The notes: generated from the letters alone by a model not told the origin. 64,000 nt of DNA from Halomonas sp. TD01 (GCF_923868895.1 NZ_OV350343.1:2852001-2916000), one strand, 5' to 3'. Shown: positions 9,036 to 19,822, counted from the stretch's first letter. Numbers and translations are program-made.

Positions 9036-10022
9036 TTAAATGACACCGCTGGCAAGTAAATCATGCATATGCAACGCACCAATAGGGCGCTGCTGATCAT
9101 CCACAACCGCCAATGCGGTGATTCGACTATCTTCCATAATGCGTACCGCTTCAGCCGCTAATACATCTGGTCCGATACGTTTTCCTGGGCGCGTCATGAC
9201 GTCATCAACTAGGACATCGCGTAGGTCATGAAACTGATCCAGTGTTCGGCGTAAATCACCGTCGGTGTAAACGCCAGCAAGGCGACCTTCGCTATCAACT
9301 ACGCAGGTAAAGCCCAGCCCTTGGCGAGTAATTTCCAAGAGTGCGTCCCTTAGCGGGCTGCCTAATGCCACTTGGGGAAGACGTGATCCGTTGTGCATTA
9401 GGTCTTTTACACGCAAAAGTAGGCGTTTGCCGAGGCTTCCACCGGGGTGTGAAAGCGCAAAGTCTTCAGCAGTGAAGCCTCGTGCTTCCAACAATGCCAC
9501 AGCTAAGGCATCGCCTAAGGCAAGTGCCGCAGTGGTTGAGCTAGTCGGCGCTAAGTCGAGTGGGCAGGCTTCGCGCTCAACCCCGCTATTAAGATGAGCA
9601 TCGGCGTGTTTGGCCAACGTGGAACCAGGGCGTCCGGTCATGCTTACAAGAGGGGTGCCTAAGCGTTTCAGCAGTGGAAGCAGTGCTGTGACCTCTGCTG
9701 TTTCACCAGAGTTCGAAAGTGCTAGTACGACATCTGCGCGGGTGATCATGCCGAGGTCGCCATGGCTGGCTTCACCTGGATGCACAAAAAAAGCAGGTGT
9801 GCCGGTGCTTGCCAGCGTTGCGGCTAGCTTGCCCGCAATATGTCCTGACTTGCCCATGCCGGTTACAACCACGCGGCCGTGGCAGGCGAGAATAAGTTCA
9901 CAGGCATGGTCAAAGCTTTCATCAAGCTTTGCCTGAAGTCCGCCAATAGCGGCCTGCTCAATTTGCAACGTGCGCAGCGCACTTTCACGCATTGGGCTAG
10001 GTGTCGATAGTGGCTGGCGCAT
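9036..10022 (-). CDS. kdsD: D-arabinose 5-phosphate isomerase KdsD
   Basis: About 328 residues: an N-terminal SIS sugar isomerase domain (Gly-Met-Gly-Lys-Ser-Gly-His-Ile and Ser-Asn-Ser-Gly-Glu-Thr) followed by two CBS domains, the second ending in His-Met-His-Asp-Leu-Leu. It interconverts ribulose-5-phosphate and arabinose-5-phosphate, the first step to Kdo. The start is ambiguous between ATG 10040 and 10022; 10022 has a purine-rich AAAAGAGA upstream. Context with kdsC and lpt genes fixes the role against catabolic GutQ-type isozymes. Confidence 0.95.
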   Translation of the reverse strand: MRQPLSTPSPMRESALRTLQIEQAAIGGLQAKLDESFDHACELILACHGRVVVTGMGKSGHIAGKLAATLASTGTPAFFVHPGEASHGDLGMITRADVVLALSNSGETAEVTALLPLLKRLGTPLVSMTGRPGSTLAKHADAHLNSGVEREACPLDLAPTSSTTAALALGDALAVALLEARGFTAEDFALSHPGGSLGKRLLLRVKDLMHNGSRLPQVALGSPLRDALLEITRQGLGFTCVVDSEGRLAGVYTDGDLRRTLDQFHDLRDVLVDDVMTRPGKRIGPDVLAAEAVRIMEDSRITALAVVDDQQRPIGALHMHDLLASGVI

Positions 10023-10186
10023 GGGGAAGTCTCTTTTCATAAGCGGTCAAAGGTAGATCGGTAAGAATAACATCTTGGCGCGGTTTGTAGGTAAAGCGCG
10101 TACCTTGCTCTTAAGGCGGTCACAACGAGCGCAGCTGTTACTGTGAGTAGCGTTAAGTTACGATGTTCGATAATATTTCGAAAACA

Positions 10187-10228
10187 CTGTTTTTTAAACT
10201 GTCTGTTTTTAAGCTATCTGTTTTTTAA
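10187..10228 (+). repeat. Three direct repeats upstream of mlaF
   Basis: In the 256-base divergent region between kdsD and mlaF the motif CTGTTTTTTAA occurs at 10187-10197, as CTGTTTTTAA at 10203-10212, and again at 10218-10228, with spacings of 16 and 15 bases. The rest of this region is AT-rich with a possible GATAATAT -10 near 10169-10176. Function unknown; the repeats could be operator half-sites or simple slippage products. Confidence 0.6.
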
Positions 10229-10296
10229 CTAACTCGTGCGTAGCCAGCATATAGTAATGCGGTTGCGGCAAGACGACCATCAAGGCCAGCCAGCCC

Positions 10297-11118
10297 ATGA
10301 CAGATGTTCCCTTCATCGAAATTGAAGATTTGTACTTCTCGCGGGGTGATCATGATATTTTTCGCGGAATCAATATGACGATTTCGCGTGGCCAGGTGAC
10401 GGCTATCATGGGGCCAAGCGGTACCGGCAAGACAACCCTTTTAAAACTAATCGGTGGACAATTAACACCTGATCGGGGACGAGTGCTAATCGACGGGCAA
10501 GATGTACATCGCCTGTCTCGTAAAGCGCTGTTTACACTGCGTAAACGCATGGGTATGTTGTTTCAGAGCGGTGCGTTGTTTTCAGATCTCGATGTTTTTG
10601 AAAACGTGGCGTTTCCGCTTCGGGTGCATACTGACTTGCCGGATCCTATGATACGCGATCTTGTGCTTCTTAAGTTGCAGGCAGTGGGTTTGCGAGGGGC
10701 AAGGCATTTATCGCCCGCCGAGCTTTCAGGGGGCATGGCAAGGCGTGTGGCATTGGCACGGGCGGTAGCACTTGACCCAGAGTTGATCCTCTATGATGAG
10801 CCTTTTGTTGGGCAAGACCCCATTTCAATGGGGGTGCTTGTACAGCTAATTAAACGGCTTAATCAGGCACTGTCACTTACGTCAGTGATCGTTTCACACG
10901 ATATCAAGGAAACCCTTAGTATTGCGGATTATCTATACCTCATTGCCGATGGGCAAGTGGTAGCTTCTGGTACGCCACGTACTTTAGACACGAACCAAGA
11001 TCCCCGGGTGAGCCAGTTCATTCATGGAGAGCCAGACGGGCCGGTGCCGTTTCACTATCCCGCTGAGACACTTTACTGCGATATTCTGGGCCAAGCCTCT
11101 TCAGGGAAGGTGCGTTAA
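10297..11118 (+). CDS. mlaF: Phospholipid ABC transporter ATP-binding protein MlaF
   Basis: A 273-residue ABC ATPase: Walker A Gly-Pro-Ser-Gly-Thr-Gly-Lys-Thr at residues 39-46, signature Leu-Ser-Gly-Gly-Met-Ala-Arg-Arg (the Met-Ala form typical of MlaF) and Walker B Leu-Ile-Leu-Tyr-Asp-Glu-Pro-Phe. With MlaE, MlaD and MlaB it forms the inner-membrane complex that moves phospholipids between inner and outer membrane. First gene of mlaFEDCB; the mlaE ATG directly follows its stop. Confidence 0.97.
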   Translation: MTDVPFIEIEDLYFSRGDHDIFRGINMTISRGQVTAIMGPSGTGKTTLLKLIGGQLTPDRGRVLIDGQDVHRLSRKALFTLRKRMGMLFQSGALFSDLDVFENVAFPLRVHTDLPDPMIRDLVLLKLQAVGLRGARHLSPAELSGGMARRVALARAVALDPELILYDEPFVGQDPISMGVLVQLIKRLNQALSLTSVIVSHDIKETLSIADYLYLIADGQVVASGTPRTLDTNQDPRVSQFIHGEPDGPVPFHYPAETLYCDILGQASSGKVR

Positions 11119-11919
11119 ATGCAATCAAACATTAAACATGCTATCTCGCATGTTGCTAGGCTGGGCCGAAAAGGCTGTGATGCCTTAGAGTCATTGGGGC
11201 GTGCAGGTGTCTTTCTAGCTCAGTCAGCGGTAGGGGTGCCTTCAAGGGAAGGGTGGTCGTTGTGGCTGCGCCAAGTGCATTTCGTTGGTGTTCTGTCTCT
11301 GGCTATTGTGCTGGTGTCAGGGCTGTTCATTGGCATGGTGCTTGCGCTGCAGGGGTATACCATCCTGGTTGATTTTGGTGCAGAGCAGGCGCTAGGCCAG
11401 ATGGTAGCTCTTTCACTTCTTCGAGAGCTGGCGCCGGTTGTCGCTGCGCTGTTGTTTGCTGGGCGCGCGGGCTCTGCGTTAACGGCAGAAATTGGTCTTA
11501 TGAAGGCGACCGAGCAGCTGACAAGCATGGAAATGATTGGTGTTGACCCACTGCGCCGGGTTGTGGCCCCAAGGCTTTGGGCAGGCTTTGTTGCACTACC
11601 CATTCTTACTATTGGTTTCAGCGTGGTGGGGATTTGGGGTGGCTATTTGGTTGGTGTGGAATGGCTAGGGGTTTTTGAAGGCTCTTACTGGAGCAATATG
11701 CAGGCTAGCGTTTCGTTTGTTGATGATATTGGTAACGGGATCATCAAAAGCCTTGTATTTGCTGTGGTGGTCACCTGGATTGCAGTGTTCCAAGGGTATG
11801 ACTTAGTGCCTACATCTGAAGGTATTTCACGTGCGACAACACGCACGGTGGTGTATTCATCGCTTGCTGTTTTGGGGCTGGATTTTGTGTTGACTGCCGT
11901 GATGTTTGGCGGTCTTTAA
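11119..11919 (+). CDS. mlaE: Phospholipid ABC transporter permease MlaE
   Basis: A 266-residue MlaE/YrbE permease with several hydrophobic segments (about residues 55-80, 95-115, 145-175, 195-225, 240-265) and the family core Leu-Arg-Glu-Leu-Ala-Pro-Val, Gly-Arg-Ala-Gly-Ser-Ala and Glu-Ile-Gly-Leu-Met-Lys. It forms the transmembrane dimer that binds MlaF and MlaD. The ATG is immediately adjacent to the mlaF TAA (TAAATG). Confidence 0.97.
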   Translation: MQSNIKHAISHVARLGRKGCDALESLGRAGVFLAQSAVGVPSREGWSLWLRQVHFVGVLSLAIVLVSGLFIGMVLALQGYTILVDFGAEQALGQMVALSLLRELAPVVAALLFAGRAGSALTAEIGLMKATEQLTSMEMIGVDPLRRVVAPRLWAGFVALPILTIGFSVVGIWGGYLVGVEWLGVFEGSYWSNMQASVSFVDDIGNGIIKSLVFAVVVTWIAVFQGYDLVPTSEGISRATTRTVVYSSLAVLGLDFVLTAVMFGGL

Positions 11920-11935
11920 TGGGTGGAGCAATAAC

Positions 11936-12400
11936 ATGAAGCGCAGTAAAACCATGGAGTTTGGCGTTGGCCTGTTTATGCTTGCGGGCATTCTAGGGCT
12001 TGTTTTTTTGGGCTTGCGCGTCAGTGGAATGACGCTTTCAGCGCCTTCTGATACGTTTCGTCTTGAGGCAAGCTTTTCCAATATCGGCAGCCTGAAGCCG
12101 CGTGCGCGCGTAACAATGGCTGGCGTTACTGTGGGTCGGGTAGAGGCCATTGAACTTGATACCGAGTGGTATGATGCGCGGGTGGTGTTGAGCCTCAACA
12201 GCGAACTTCAAGGCCAGCTTTCGCAAGATACTACTGCGGCTATTTTGACGGCTGGCCTGCTCGGAGAGCAGTACATTGGTCTAAGTGTTGGTGGTGCTCC
12301 AGAAGTGCTTGAAGAGGGTGATGTTATTCGAGATACCCAATCTGCTTTGGTGCTCGAAGAACTTATCCAGCAATTTGTATCCAATATGGTTACTAACTAA
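11936..12400 (+). CDS. mlaD: Phospholipid transporter substrate-binding protein MlaD
   Basis: About 154 residues from ATG 11936, which begins with the MlaD-typical Lys-Thr-Met-Glu-Phe-Gly-Val-Gly-Leu-Phe and a single N-terminal membrane anchor (about residues 8-27), then an MCE domain. The hexameric MCE ring holds lipid in a central pore. It starts 16 bases after mlaE with GGGTGGAG as ribosome-binding site; the longer frame opening at 11906 inside mlaE lacks homology. Confidence 0.96.
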   Translation: MKRSKTMEFGVGLFMLAGILGLVFLGLRVSGMTLSAPSDTFRLEASFSNIGSLKPRARVTMAGVTVGRVEAIELDTEWYDARVVLSLNSELQGQLSQDTTAAILTAGLLGEQYIGLSVGGAPEVLEEGDVIRDTQSALVLEELIQQFVSNMVTN

Positions 12401-12438
12401 GCACCTTGGGTGCTGCCAGTTGTTAAGAGGTGACTTTA

Positions 12439-13098
12439 ATGAAAGAAAATAGCGTAATGTTGGCCCGCCGTGTGCTTTTTTTGTTGGCGCTAGCGGTTGC
12501 CCTGCTGCCTTTTGTTGCTCAGGCTCAGTCGAAATCGCCAGAAGCGATAGTTCGTGAAAACGTCAATGAATTCATGGAGAAAATTAACGGTAGAGAAGAT
12601 TACTACTCCAATAATCTTGATGAGCTTAAAGCGCTAGTCAACGACAGCCTGAATGATGTGGCGGATTTTCGTTATATTGGCGCTAGTGTGATGGGAAGTT
12701 ACTTTCGCAATGCAACGCCAGAACAGCGTAGTCGGTTCGCTGACGTCTTTCGCCAAACCCTGATTGACACTTACACGCGTGGGCTGGTGACGTTTGACTA
12801 TGATGAGCTGAGAGTGCTGACCGACCAGCGCGGCCAGCGCTATGAAGACCAAGCCAGCGTTGATATGGAAGTTGTTGCCAATAATGGCCAAGTTTACCCC
12901 GTTAGCTATAGCCTGCGGCTTTCGGACGGTGAGTGGAAAGTGGTCAATGTTATTGTTAATGGCATTAATTTAGGGCTGACGTTCCGCAATCAGTTTGATC
13001 AGTCAATGCGCGAAAATAACCGTGACTATGATGCGGTAATTCGTAGCTGGTCACCCGAAATTGGCGTCGACGAGCTTGAGCAAGGGGGCAGCGCGTGA
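12439..13098 (+). CDS. mlaC: Periplasmic phospholipid-binding protein MlaC
   Basis: About 219 residues with an N-terminal signal peptide (hydrophobic Val-Leu-Phe-Leu-Leu-Ala-Leu-Ala-Val-Ala-Leu, cleavage after Ala-Gln-Ala) and a Tol_Tol_Ttg2/MlaC domain. It ferries phospholipid across the periplasm between MlaA and the MlaFEDB complex. ATG 12439 follows AAGAGG; an in-frame GTG at 12430 overlaps that site and is unlikely. The stop overlaps the mlaB GTG start. Confidence 0.95.
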   Translation: MKENSVMLARRVLFLLALAVALLPFVAQAQSKSPEAIVRENVNEFMEKINGREDYYSNNLDELKALVNDSLNDVADFRYIGASVMGSYFRNATPEQRSRFADVFRQTLIDTYTRGLVTFDYDELRVLTDQRGQRYEDQASVDMEVVANNGQVYPVSYSLRLSDGEWKVVNVIVNGINLGLTFRNQFDQSMRENNRDYDAVIRSWSPEIGVDELEQGGSA

Positions 13099-13427
13099 CG
13101 ACGTTGCTATCTACGCCCCATGTTTCGCTGATTGCGCAGTCTTGCACGTTGGCGGTTCAGGGGGATCTCAATGTCAATGCAGCGGCCGAAGTGGCCGCTG
13201 TAGGCGTTAAATGGCTTGAGAGTGCTCAGTTAACAGGTGTTGTTCTTGATTTTTCAGAAGTTTCAAAGGCAAGTAGCGCGGCAATTAGCGTGCTTTTTGA
13301 ATGGCTGCGTGCTTGTCACTCGCTGGGAGTTGTCGTCACGTCGATTGCGTTGTCTACTCCGCTTGAGCGTTTAACATCGCTTGCCGAGCTTGATGCGCTA
13401 ATAGGTTCGCCCAACGCTGAGGCGTGA
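13095..13427 (+). CDS. mlaB: STAS-domain protein MlaB
   Basis: A 110-residue cytosolic STAS-domain protein (Val-Gln-Gly-Asp-Leu-Asn-Val-Asn-Ala-Ala; Leu-Asp-Phe-Ser-Glu-Val-Ser-Lys-Ala-Ser-Ser-Ala-Ala). It stabilises MlaF in the MlaFEDB complex. Its GTG start overlaps the mlaC TGA (GTGA), showing tight coupling. The sequence is divergent but position as last mla gene and fold motifs support the call. Confidence 0.9.
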   Translation: MTTLLSTPHVSLIAQSCTLAVQGDLNVNAAAEVAAVGVKWLESAQLTGVVLDFSEVSKASSAAISVLFEWLRACHSLGVVVTSIALSTPLERLTSLAELDALIGSPNAEA

Positions 13428-13551
13428 GTGGATCGTCCAGCATCGCCAAGCGTGCCGCTTTTCTTTATCATGTTCCCCTGTTCCTCACTTATTCAACGTC
13501 CCCAGCTATCTCAATTACCTAATTCAATGACCCAAAGGAGTTTCCTGTCTT

Positions 13552-15076
<1,525 letters not shown>

Positions 15077-15104
15077 GCCATGTTATTAACCATTGGCCTA
15101 AACA

Positions 15105-15758
15105 ATGAGTAAGCAACTGATTTTAGCCCTTTCAAAAGGGCGTATTTTAGAAGAAACGCTGCCACTGTTGGCAGATGCGGGGATTACCCCAGCTGAAGAT
15201 TTGGGTAAAAGTCGTAAGCTGTTGTTTGACACCAATTTGCCAGATGTAAAGTTGGTTATTATCCGTGCAACCGATGTGCCGACCTACGTGCAGCTGGGTG
15301 CTGCAGATGTGGGAATTGCGGGTAAGGATGTTCTTCTTGAACATGGCGCTGAGGGTCTATATGAGCCTTTGGACTTGGATATTGCTCGTTGCAAGCTAAT
15401 GACAGCGGGTGTGACAGGTCAGCCGCCTGCCAAAGCACGCCGCCGTGTGGCCACCAAGTTTGTTAACGTGGCGAGGCGTTACTACGCAGAGCAGGGCATT
15501 CAAGCCGAGGTGATCAAGCTATACGGGGCGATGGAGCTCGCGCCTCTGATGAACTTGGCCGATGAAATTGTCGATATCGTGGATACTGGTAATACGCTAC
15601 GCGCCAATGGCATGGAACCTCGTGAGCTAATTGCTCATATCAGCACCCGTCTAGTGGTTAATAAAGCGGCCATGACCATGAAGCATGACCGTATTAAACC
15701 ATTGTTAGCCCGCCTGGAAAGTGCGGTTAAAAAGCGCCAGACTCAGCCTATTGAATGA
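15105..15758 (+). CDS. hisG: ATP phosphoribosyltransferase, short form HisG
   Basis: A 217-residue HisG beginning [10 protein letters not shown], with the PRPP-binding loop [12 protein letters not shown]. It condenses ATP and PRPP in the first step of histidine synthesis. The length is that of the short (HisG-S) form, which needs the regulatory subunit HisZ, encoded elsewhere. It follows murA by 28 bases and is followed by hisD, the Pseudomonas order. Confidence 0.96.
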   Translation: MSKQLILALSKGRILEETLPLLADAGITPAEDLGKSRKLLFDTNLPDVKLVIIRATDVPTYVQLGAADVGIAGKDVLLEHGAEGLYEPLDLDIARCKLMTAGVTGQPPAKARRRVATKFVNVARRYYAEQGIQAEVIKLYGAMELAPLMNLADEIVDIVDTGNTLRANGMEPRELIAHISTRLVVNKAAMTMKHDRIKPLLARLESAVKKRQTQPIE

Positions 15759-15771
15759 CGCGAGGTTTACC

Positions 15772-17088
15772 ATGAGCGATAAGTCCACAGCCACCATTGC
15801 CCGTCTCTCGACTGTTGATGGGGCATTTCATCAGCATTTAGATACGCTGCTGGATTGGGAAGGGGTGTCTGATAAGGCAGTGCAGGCTCGTGTTGAAGAG
15901 ATATTGGCAGATGTAAAGCAGCGAGGTGACAGTGCTGTGGTCGAGGCGACAAATCGTTTTGACCGCCTGTCAGTCGAAGGTATGGAGCAGCTACGCCTAT
16001 CTCCTGAGCAACTGAAAAAGGCCTTTGACAGTCTGTCTGCTGAGCAGCGTAATGCGCTGTCCGCCGCCGCTGAGCGCATTAAGCGTTATCATGAGCGTCA
16101 GAAGCCAAACTCGTGGCAATACGAAGAGGCTGATGGAACGGTGCTTGGTCAAAAGGTAACGCCCTTGGATCGTGCGGGTATTTATGTACCAGGTGGAAAA
16201 GCGGCTTATCCCTCATCGGTACTGATGAATGCAATCCCTGCCCATGTGGCTGGCGTGCGCGAGATAGTGATGGTTGTGCCGACCCCGGATGGTGTGCTGA
16301 ACGACCTTGTGCTGGCGGCCGCGCATCTGGCGGGCGTCGATTATGTGTTCACGATTGGTGGGGCTCAGGCGGTTGCGGCGCTTGCCTATGGTACTGAAAG
16401 CGTTCCGCGGGTAGATAAAATTGTAGGGCCTGGAAATATCTACGTGGCGACTGCAAAGCGTGCGGTGTTTGGTCAGGTCGGTATTGATATGATTGCAGGC
16501 CCTTCTGAAATCATGGTGGTATCCGACGGTCAAACAGACCCGGATTGGCTGGCGATGGATCTGTTTTCCCAGGCTGAGCACGATGAGGATGCCCAGGCGA
16601 TTTTGGTTAGCTGGAACGCTGCCCATCTGGATGCTGTAGAGGCTTCTATTGAGCGGTTACTGCCGACACTTGAGCGGGAAGAAATTGCCCGTGCTTCGCT
16701 GCAGCGCCGCGGAGCATTAATTCTATGCCAAGATCAAGCTGAAGCTATTGAATTGATCAACCGCATTGCGCCCGAACACCTTGAGCTTTCTGTCGAGGCA
16801 CCAAACGATTGGCTTGATCAAATACGCCACGCTGGGGCTATCTTTATGGGGCGGCATACTTCTGAAGCTCTGGGCGACTATTGTGCGGGGCCGAATCATG
16901 TGCTGCCCACGTCTGGAACGGCCCGATTCTCATCGCCACTGGGAGTTTATGATTTCCAGAAGCGCTCATCCATTATTCACTGTTCGCCTGATGGTGCGTC
17001 TGAGCTTGGTAAAATAGCGTCTGTACTTGCCCGGGGCGAATCACTGACGGCCCATGCGCGCTCAGCTGAGTATCGTATTAACGATTGA
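15772..17088 (+). CDS. hisD: Histidinol dehydrogenase HisD
   Basis: A 438-residue HisD catalysing the final two NAD-dependent oxidations of L-histidinol to histidine. Motifs include [22 protein letters not shown] and Gly-Pro-Asn-His-Val-Leu-Pro-Thr with zinc ligands. ATG 15772 follows GAGG, 13 bases after hisG. Unlike Pseudomonas, no hisC follows; the next gene is convergent. Confidence 0.97.
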   Translation: MSDKSTATIARLSTVDGAFHQHLDTLLDWEGVSDKAVQARVEEILADVKQRGDSAVVEATNRFDRLSVEGMEQLRLSPEQLKKAFDSLSAEQRNALSAAAERIKRYHERQKPNSWQYEEADGTVLGQKVTPLDRAGIYVPGGKAAYPSSVLMNAIPAHVAGVREIVMVVPTPDGVLNDLVLAAAHLAGVDYVFTIGGAQAVAALAYGTESVPRVDKIVGPGNIYVATAKRAVFGQVGIDMIAGPSEIMVVSDGQTDPDWLAMDLFSQAEHDEDAQAILVSWNAAHLDAVEASIERLLPTLEREEIARASLQRRGALILCQDQAEAIELINRIAPEHLELSVEAPNDWLDQIRHAGAIFMGRHTSEALGDYCAGPNHVLPTSGTARFSSPLGVYDFQKRSSIIHCSPDGASELGKIASVLARGESLTAHARSAEYRIND

Positions 17089-17142
17089 GCAGTGTTTGAA
17101 AAAGCGCCGTCTGAAAAAACCTGTCTGAACAAGCGTAGATAT

Positions 17143-17174
17143 GCATCAGAGCGACTTACGAGTCGCTCTGATGC
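17143..17174. terminator. Perfect hairpin at the convergent hisD/algW ends
   Basis: GCATCAGAGCGACT (17143-17156) pairs perfectly with AGTCGCTCTGATGC (17161-17174) around a TACG loop: 14 base pairs. It overlaps the last codons and stop of the minus-strand protease gene. No clear T-run follows on either side, so it may be a convergent transcript-end or RNA-stabilising structure instead of a classic terminator. Confidence 0.55.
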
Positions 17175-18400
17175 TCTCCTAAAGTAGCATTCGTTGGCAC
17201 CGGCCGTTCTCCTACCTCAAGTGTCATGTCCATGCGCTCACCGCCTCTTACAATCGTCAGCGGTAGTTCTGTGCCTGGTGGAATGGACGCGATAGCACTC
17301 ATTGTGGCCCGAGCATCTAAGATCACCTGACCATCAATGGACAGTAGGACATCGCCGGGCTGTAGCCCTGCTTTAGCGGCAGGCCCATCTTTGACGACGC
17401 CAGCGACGATCACGCCCTGAGGTGTTCTTAACCCAAACGATGCGGCCAGCTCACGGGAAAGTGCTTGTGCCTCTATGCCTAGCCAGCCGCGTATAACGCG
17501 ACCGCGGGTAACAAGCTCATTCAAAATGCTGTGGGCAAGGTTGGCTGGAATAGCGAAGCCAATTCCTTGTGATCCCCCTGATCGAGAGAAAATAGCCGTA
17601 TTAATGCCCACTAAAGCACCATCAGGATTGATTAATGCACCCCCGGAATTGCCTGGGTTGATCGCTGCATCAGTCTGAATGAAGTCTTCGTAAGCATTTA
17701 AGCCTAAGTGACTGCGCCCCGTCGCGCTGATAATGCCCATGGTAACTGTTTGCCCAACACCGAAAGGGTTGCCGATAGCGAGTGCTACATCACCCACGGC
17801 TACCTGTTCTGAGTCAGCAAGCTCAATCGCTGGCAAATCATCAAGGGTAATACGTAAAACGGCGAGGTCGCTTTCTGGGTCGGTGCCAATGACCTCTGCA
17901 AGTGTTTCTCGGCCATCGCGAAGTGCTACCTGTATCTGGTCAGCGCCATTAATAACATGGTGATTGGTCAGCACGTAACCATCATGGCTGACGATAACGC
18001 CAGAGCCCAAGCTCGACAGCATGCGCTGGTGAGTGGTGGCATCGTCACCGCTGAAGAACTGTTGGAAAAAAGGATCGGACATTAATGGATGTTGATCGCG
18101 TTCAACAATGCGTGACGAATAGATATTGACGACCGCTGGCGCCGCTTGATTAACAGCGTTGGAGTAGCTTGCAGGCCCTTGATTGCGGTTGAGTGGTTCT
18201 GCTTGTCGGATTTCAGGGGCGGGTCGATTTGCTGCTGGCTCGCCGCTGGTAGCTACTAGCGAGGAGGGGGGTTCGACGGTTGCTGGTGGCGTTTGCCGAA
18301 ATGGATTAGGCAAATACTCTGGGAAGGCAAGTAGCACCAAGGCGGCGAGCAATAGCCCGGTAATGATCGGCCATATATAGGGCAGCACAAAGCGGTGCAT
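17156..18400 (-). CDS. algW: AlgW/DegS-type periplasmic serine protease
   Basis: About 414 residues from ATG 18400 (GAGGAA upstream). One N-terminal transmembrane anchor (about residues 5-27), a Pro-rich linker, a trypsin-like HtrA protease domain with His148, Asp178 and Ser252 (Gly-Asn-Ser-Gly-Gly-Ala), and a single C-terminal PDZ domain (about residues 305-400). A membrane anchor plus one PDZ marks the DegS/AlgW class that cleaves the anti-sigma factor RseA/MucA when outer-membrane proteins misfold. In Pseudomonas algW also lies next to the his genes. A GTG extension to 18508 is possible but lacks support. Confidence 0.93.
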   Translation of the reverse strand: MHRFVLPYIWPIITGLLLAALVLLAFPEYLPNPFRQTPPATVEPPSSLVATSGEPAANRPAPEIRQAEPLNRNQGPASYSNAVNQAAPAVVNIYSSRIVERDQHPLMSDPFFQQFFSGDDATTHQRMLSSLGSGVIVSHDGYVLTNHHVINGADQIQVALRDGRETLAEVIGTDPESDLAVLRITLDDLPAIELADSEQVAVGDVALAIGNPFGVGQTVTMGIISATGRSHLGLNAYEDFIQTDAAINPGNSGGALINPDGALVGINTAIFSRSGGSQGIGFAIPANLAHSILNELVTRGRVIRGWLGIEAQALSRELAASFGLRTPQGVIVAGVVKDGPAAKAGLQPGDVLLSIDGQVILDARATMSAIASIPPGTELPLTIVRGGERMDMTLEVGERPVPTNATLGEHQSDS

Positions 18401-18538
18401 GCGAAATTTCCTCAGCGGATGATAGTCTAAATGGTCGCGAGGTTCGCGATAACGCGAAGCGAGATTTACAATAGTTCCATCGTAACACTTTATTGAGATG
18501 TTCCTCACGATAGCCTGTTAATCGGTTAAGGAGTCAGT

Positions 18539-19300
18539 GTGATCAATCGCGACCAACTAGTCGCTGCTTGCGACCATCAATTGCGGTCATCGCAATTTAA
18601 AGATTTTACCGTTAACGGCCTTCAGGTGGAGGGGCGTGACAACGTAACGCGGGTGATGTCAGGCGTGACGGCATGTCAGGCATTACTGGAGGAAGCGGTC
18701 GCTTGGCGAGCGGACATGGTGTTAGTGCATCATGGTTATTTCTGGAAAAATGAACCGGTAACCATTACCGGAATGAAGAAAAAGCGAATTAAAACACTGC
18801 TTGATAACGAAATGAGCTTACTTGCCTACCACTTACCATTAGATGCGCATGCAGAGTTTGGCAATAATGCCGAGCTGGCAAAACGTCTGGGTTGGAAGGT
18901 AGAGGGATGCATTGATGGTGAGCTTGGTGAAGGTTTGTTGTGGTCCGGTCGATTGTCTGAGCCGCTAAGCGTAGGTGAGCTGGGGGCCCAATTAGCCGCC
19001 GTACTTCAGCGAGCACCTTTAGTGGTCGAGTCGCCTTTAGTTGGCCCTGTAGAAAGGGTCGCCTGGTGTACTGGAGGCGCCCAGGATATGATCACGGCGG
19101 CTTATGACGCAGGGGCGCAAGTTTTCGTGTCTGGGGAAATATCAGAGCGCACTACGCATTTGGCTAGAGAGATGGGCATTCATTACATTGCTGCGGGCCA
19201 TCACGCTACCGAGCGCTTTGGTGTTCAGGCGCTTGGCGAGTGGTTAGCAAGTGAGTATGGCGTAGAGCATCGATTTGTAGATATTGATAATCCAGCCTAG
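18539..19300 (+). CDS. Nif3-like dinuclear metal centre protein (YbgI family)
   Basis: A 253-residue Nif3/YbgI family protein. Metal-binding segments are visible: His-His-Gly-Tyr-Phe-Trp, Tyr-His-Leu-Pro-Leu-Asp-Ala-His and the C-terminal Ala-Ala-Gly-His-His-Ala-Thr-Glu. Members form toroidal hexamers with a dinuclear metal site; YbgI/GTP cyclohydrolase-like activity has been discussed but the function is not settled. GTG start at 18539 is preceded by AAGGAG at 18528-18533. Divergent from algW. Confidence 0.94.
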   Translation: MINRDQLVAACDHQLRSSQFKDFTVNGLQVEGRDNVTRVMSGVTACQALLEEAVAWRADMVLVHHGYFWKNEPVTITGMKKKRIKTLLDNEMSLLAYHLPLDAHAEFGNNAELAKRLGWKVEGCIDGELGEGLLWSGRLSEPLSVGELGAQLAAVLQRAPLVVESPLVGPVERVAWCTGGAQDMITAAYDAGAQVFVSGEISERTTHLAREMGIHYIAAGHHATERFGVQALGEWLASEYGVEHRFVDIDNPA

Positions 19301-19314
19301 TGCTGCTGGCTTTG

Positions 19315-19349
19315 AAAGCATCCGCATCGGTTTGCTATGCGGATGCTTT
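19315..19349 (+). terminator. Hairpin after the Nif3-family gene
   Basis: AAAGCATCCGCAT (19315-19327) and ATGCGGATGCTTT (19337-19349) form a 13-bp perfect stem with a 9-base loop, 15 bases after the stop codon. The T-tail is limited to the TTT of the stem, so termination efficiency is uncertain. Confidence 0.6.
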
Positions 19350-19360
19350 AGAGGCATTAG

Positions 19361-19384
19361 CCTCGTTATTTATTAATAACGAGG
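19361..19384 (-). terminator. Hairpin at the 3' end of yhcB
   Basis: CCTCGTTAT (19361-19369) pairs with ATAACGAGG (19376-19384) around a TTATTA loop that includes the yhcB stop codon (19373-19375). With the preceding hairpin it separates two convergent genes. No strong U-run is visible on the minus strand. Confidence 0.4.
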
Positions 19385-19822
19385 TGGTTGCTGAGGTCTA
19401 GCCACATCATGCTCTTTTAAACTGTCCTTTAAGCCAAAGTCTTCAGATAGCGTGCCGCTTTTGCCATCAGCATAATCACGCGGGGTGTTAACATCGCTTT
19501 CACCCTCAGTGCTAGGCGCGGGCTCATTCGCGGTAGAGGGTTTGGTTGTTTCCAGCTTCCATTCTGCAGCTTCGCGCTCTATTTGCTGCTCTAGCTGATC
19601 AGCTTCATGGCGAATATTAATTAAGTGCTGCTGAATGCCAGAGAGGTGGCTTCCCATGCCTTTCTTTAGCTCGGCTATTTGATGCTCACGCTCAAGCAAT
19701 GCCTGTTTTAATGTGGCGTGGTCACGTTGGCCTTTGCTAAACAGGCGATAACACGCTAAGCCGATAGCAAATCCAATAACGAGACCAATAATCGCAAAAG
19801 TGAATGGCGAGCTTGCTTCCAC
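19373..19822 (-). CDS. yhcB: YhcB/ZapG family inner-membrane protein (DUF1043)
   Basis: About 149 residues. GTG start at 19822 follows AGGGAGA closely, and the product opens with one transmembrane helix (Phe-Thr-Phe-Ala-Ile-Ile-Gly-Leu-Val-Ile-Gly-Phe-Ala-Ile-Gly) followed by a coiled coil (about residues 35-95) and a polar, low-complexity tail. This is the YhcB layout; the E. coli protein links cell elongation, division and envelope synthesis. A frame extension to 19900 has no support. It is divergent from zapE, also the order in E. coli relatives. Confidence 0.88.
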   Translation of the reverse strand: MEASSPFTFAIIGLVIGFAIGLACYRLFSKGQRDHATLKQALLEREHQIAELKKGMGSHLSGIQQHLINIRHEADQLEQQIEREAAEWKLETTKPSTANEPAPSTEGESDVNTPRDYADGKSGTLSEDFGLKDSLKEHDVARPQQPPRY

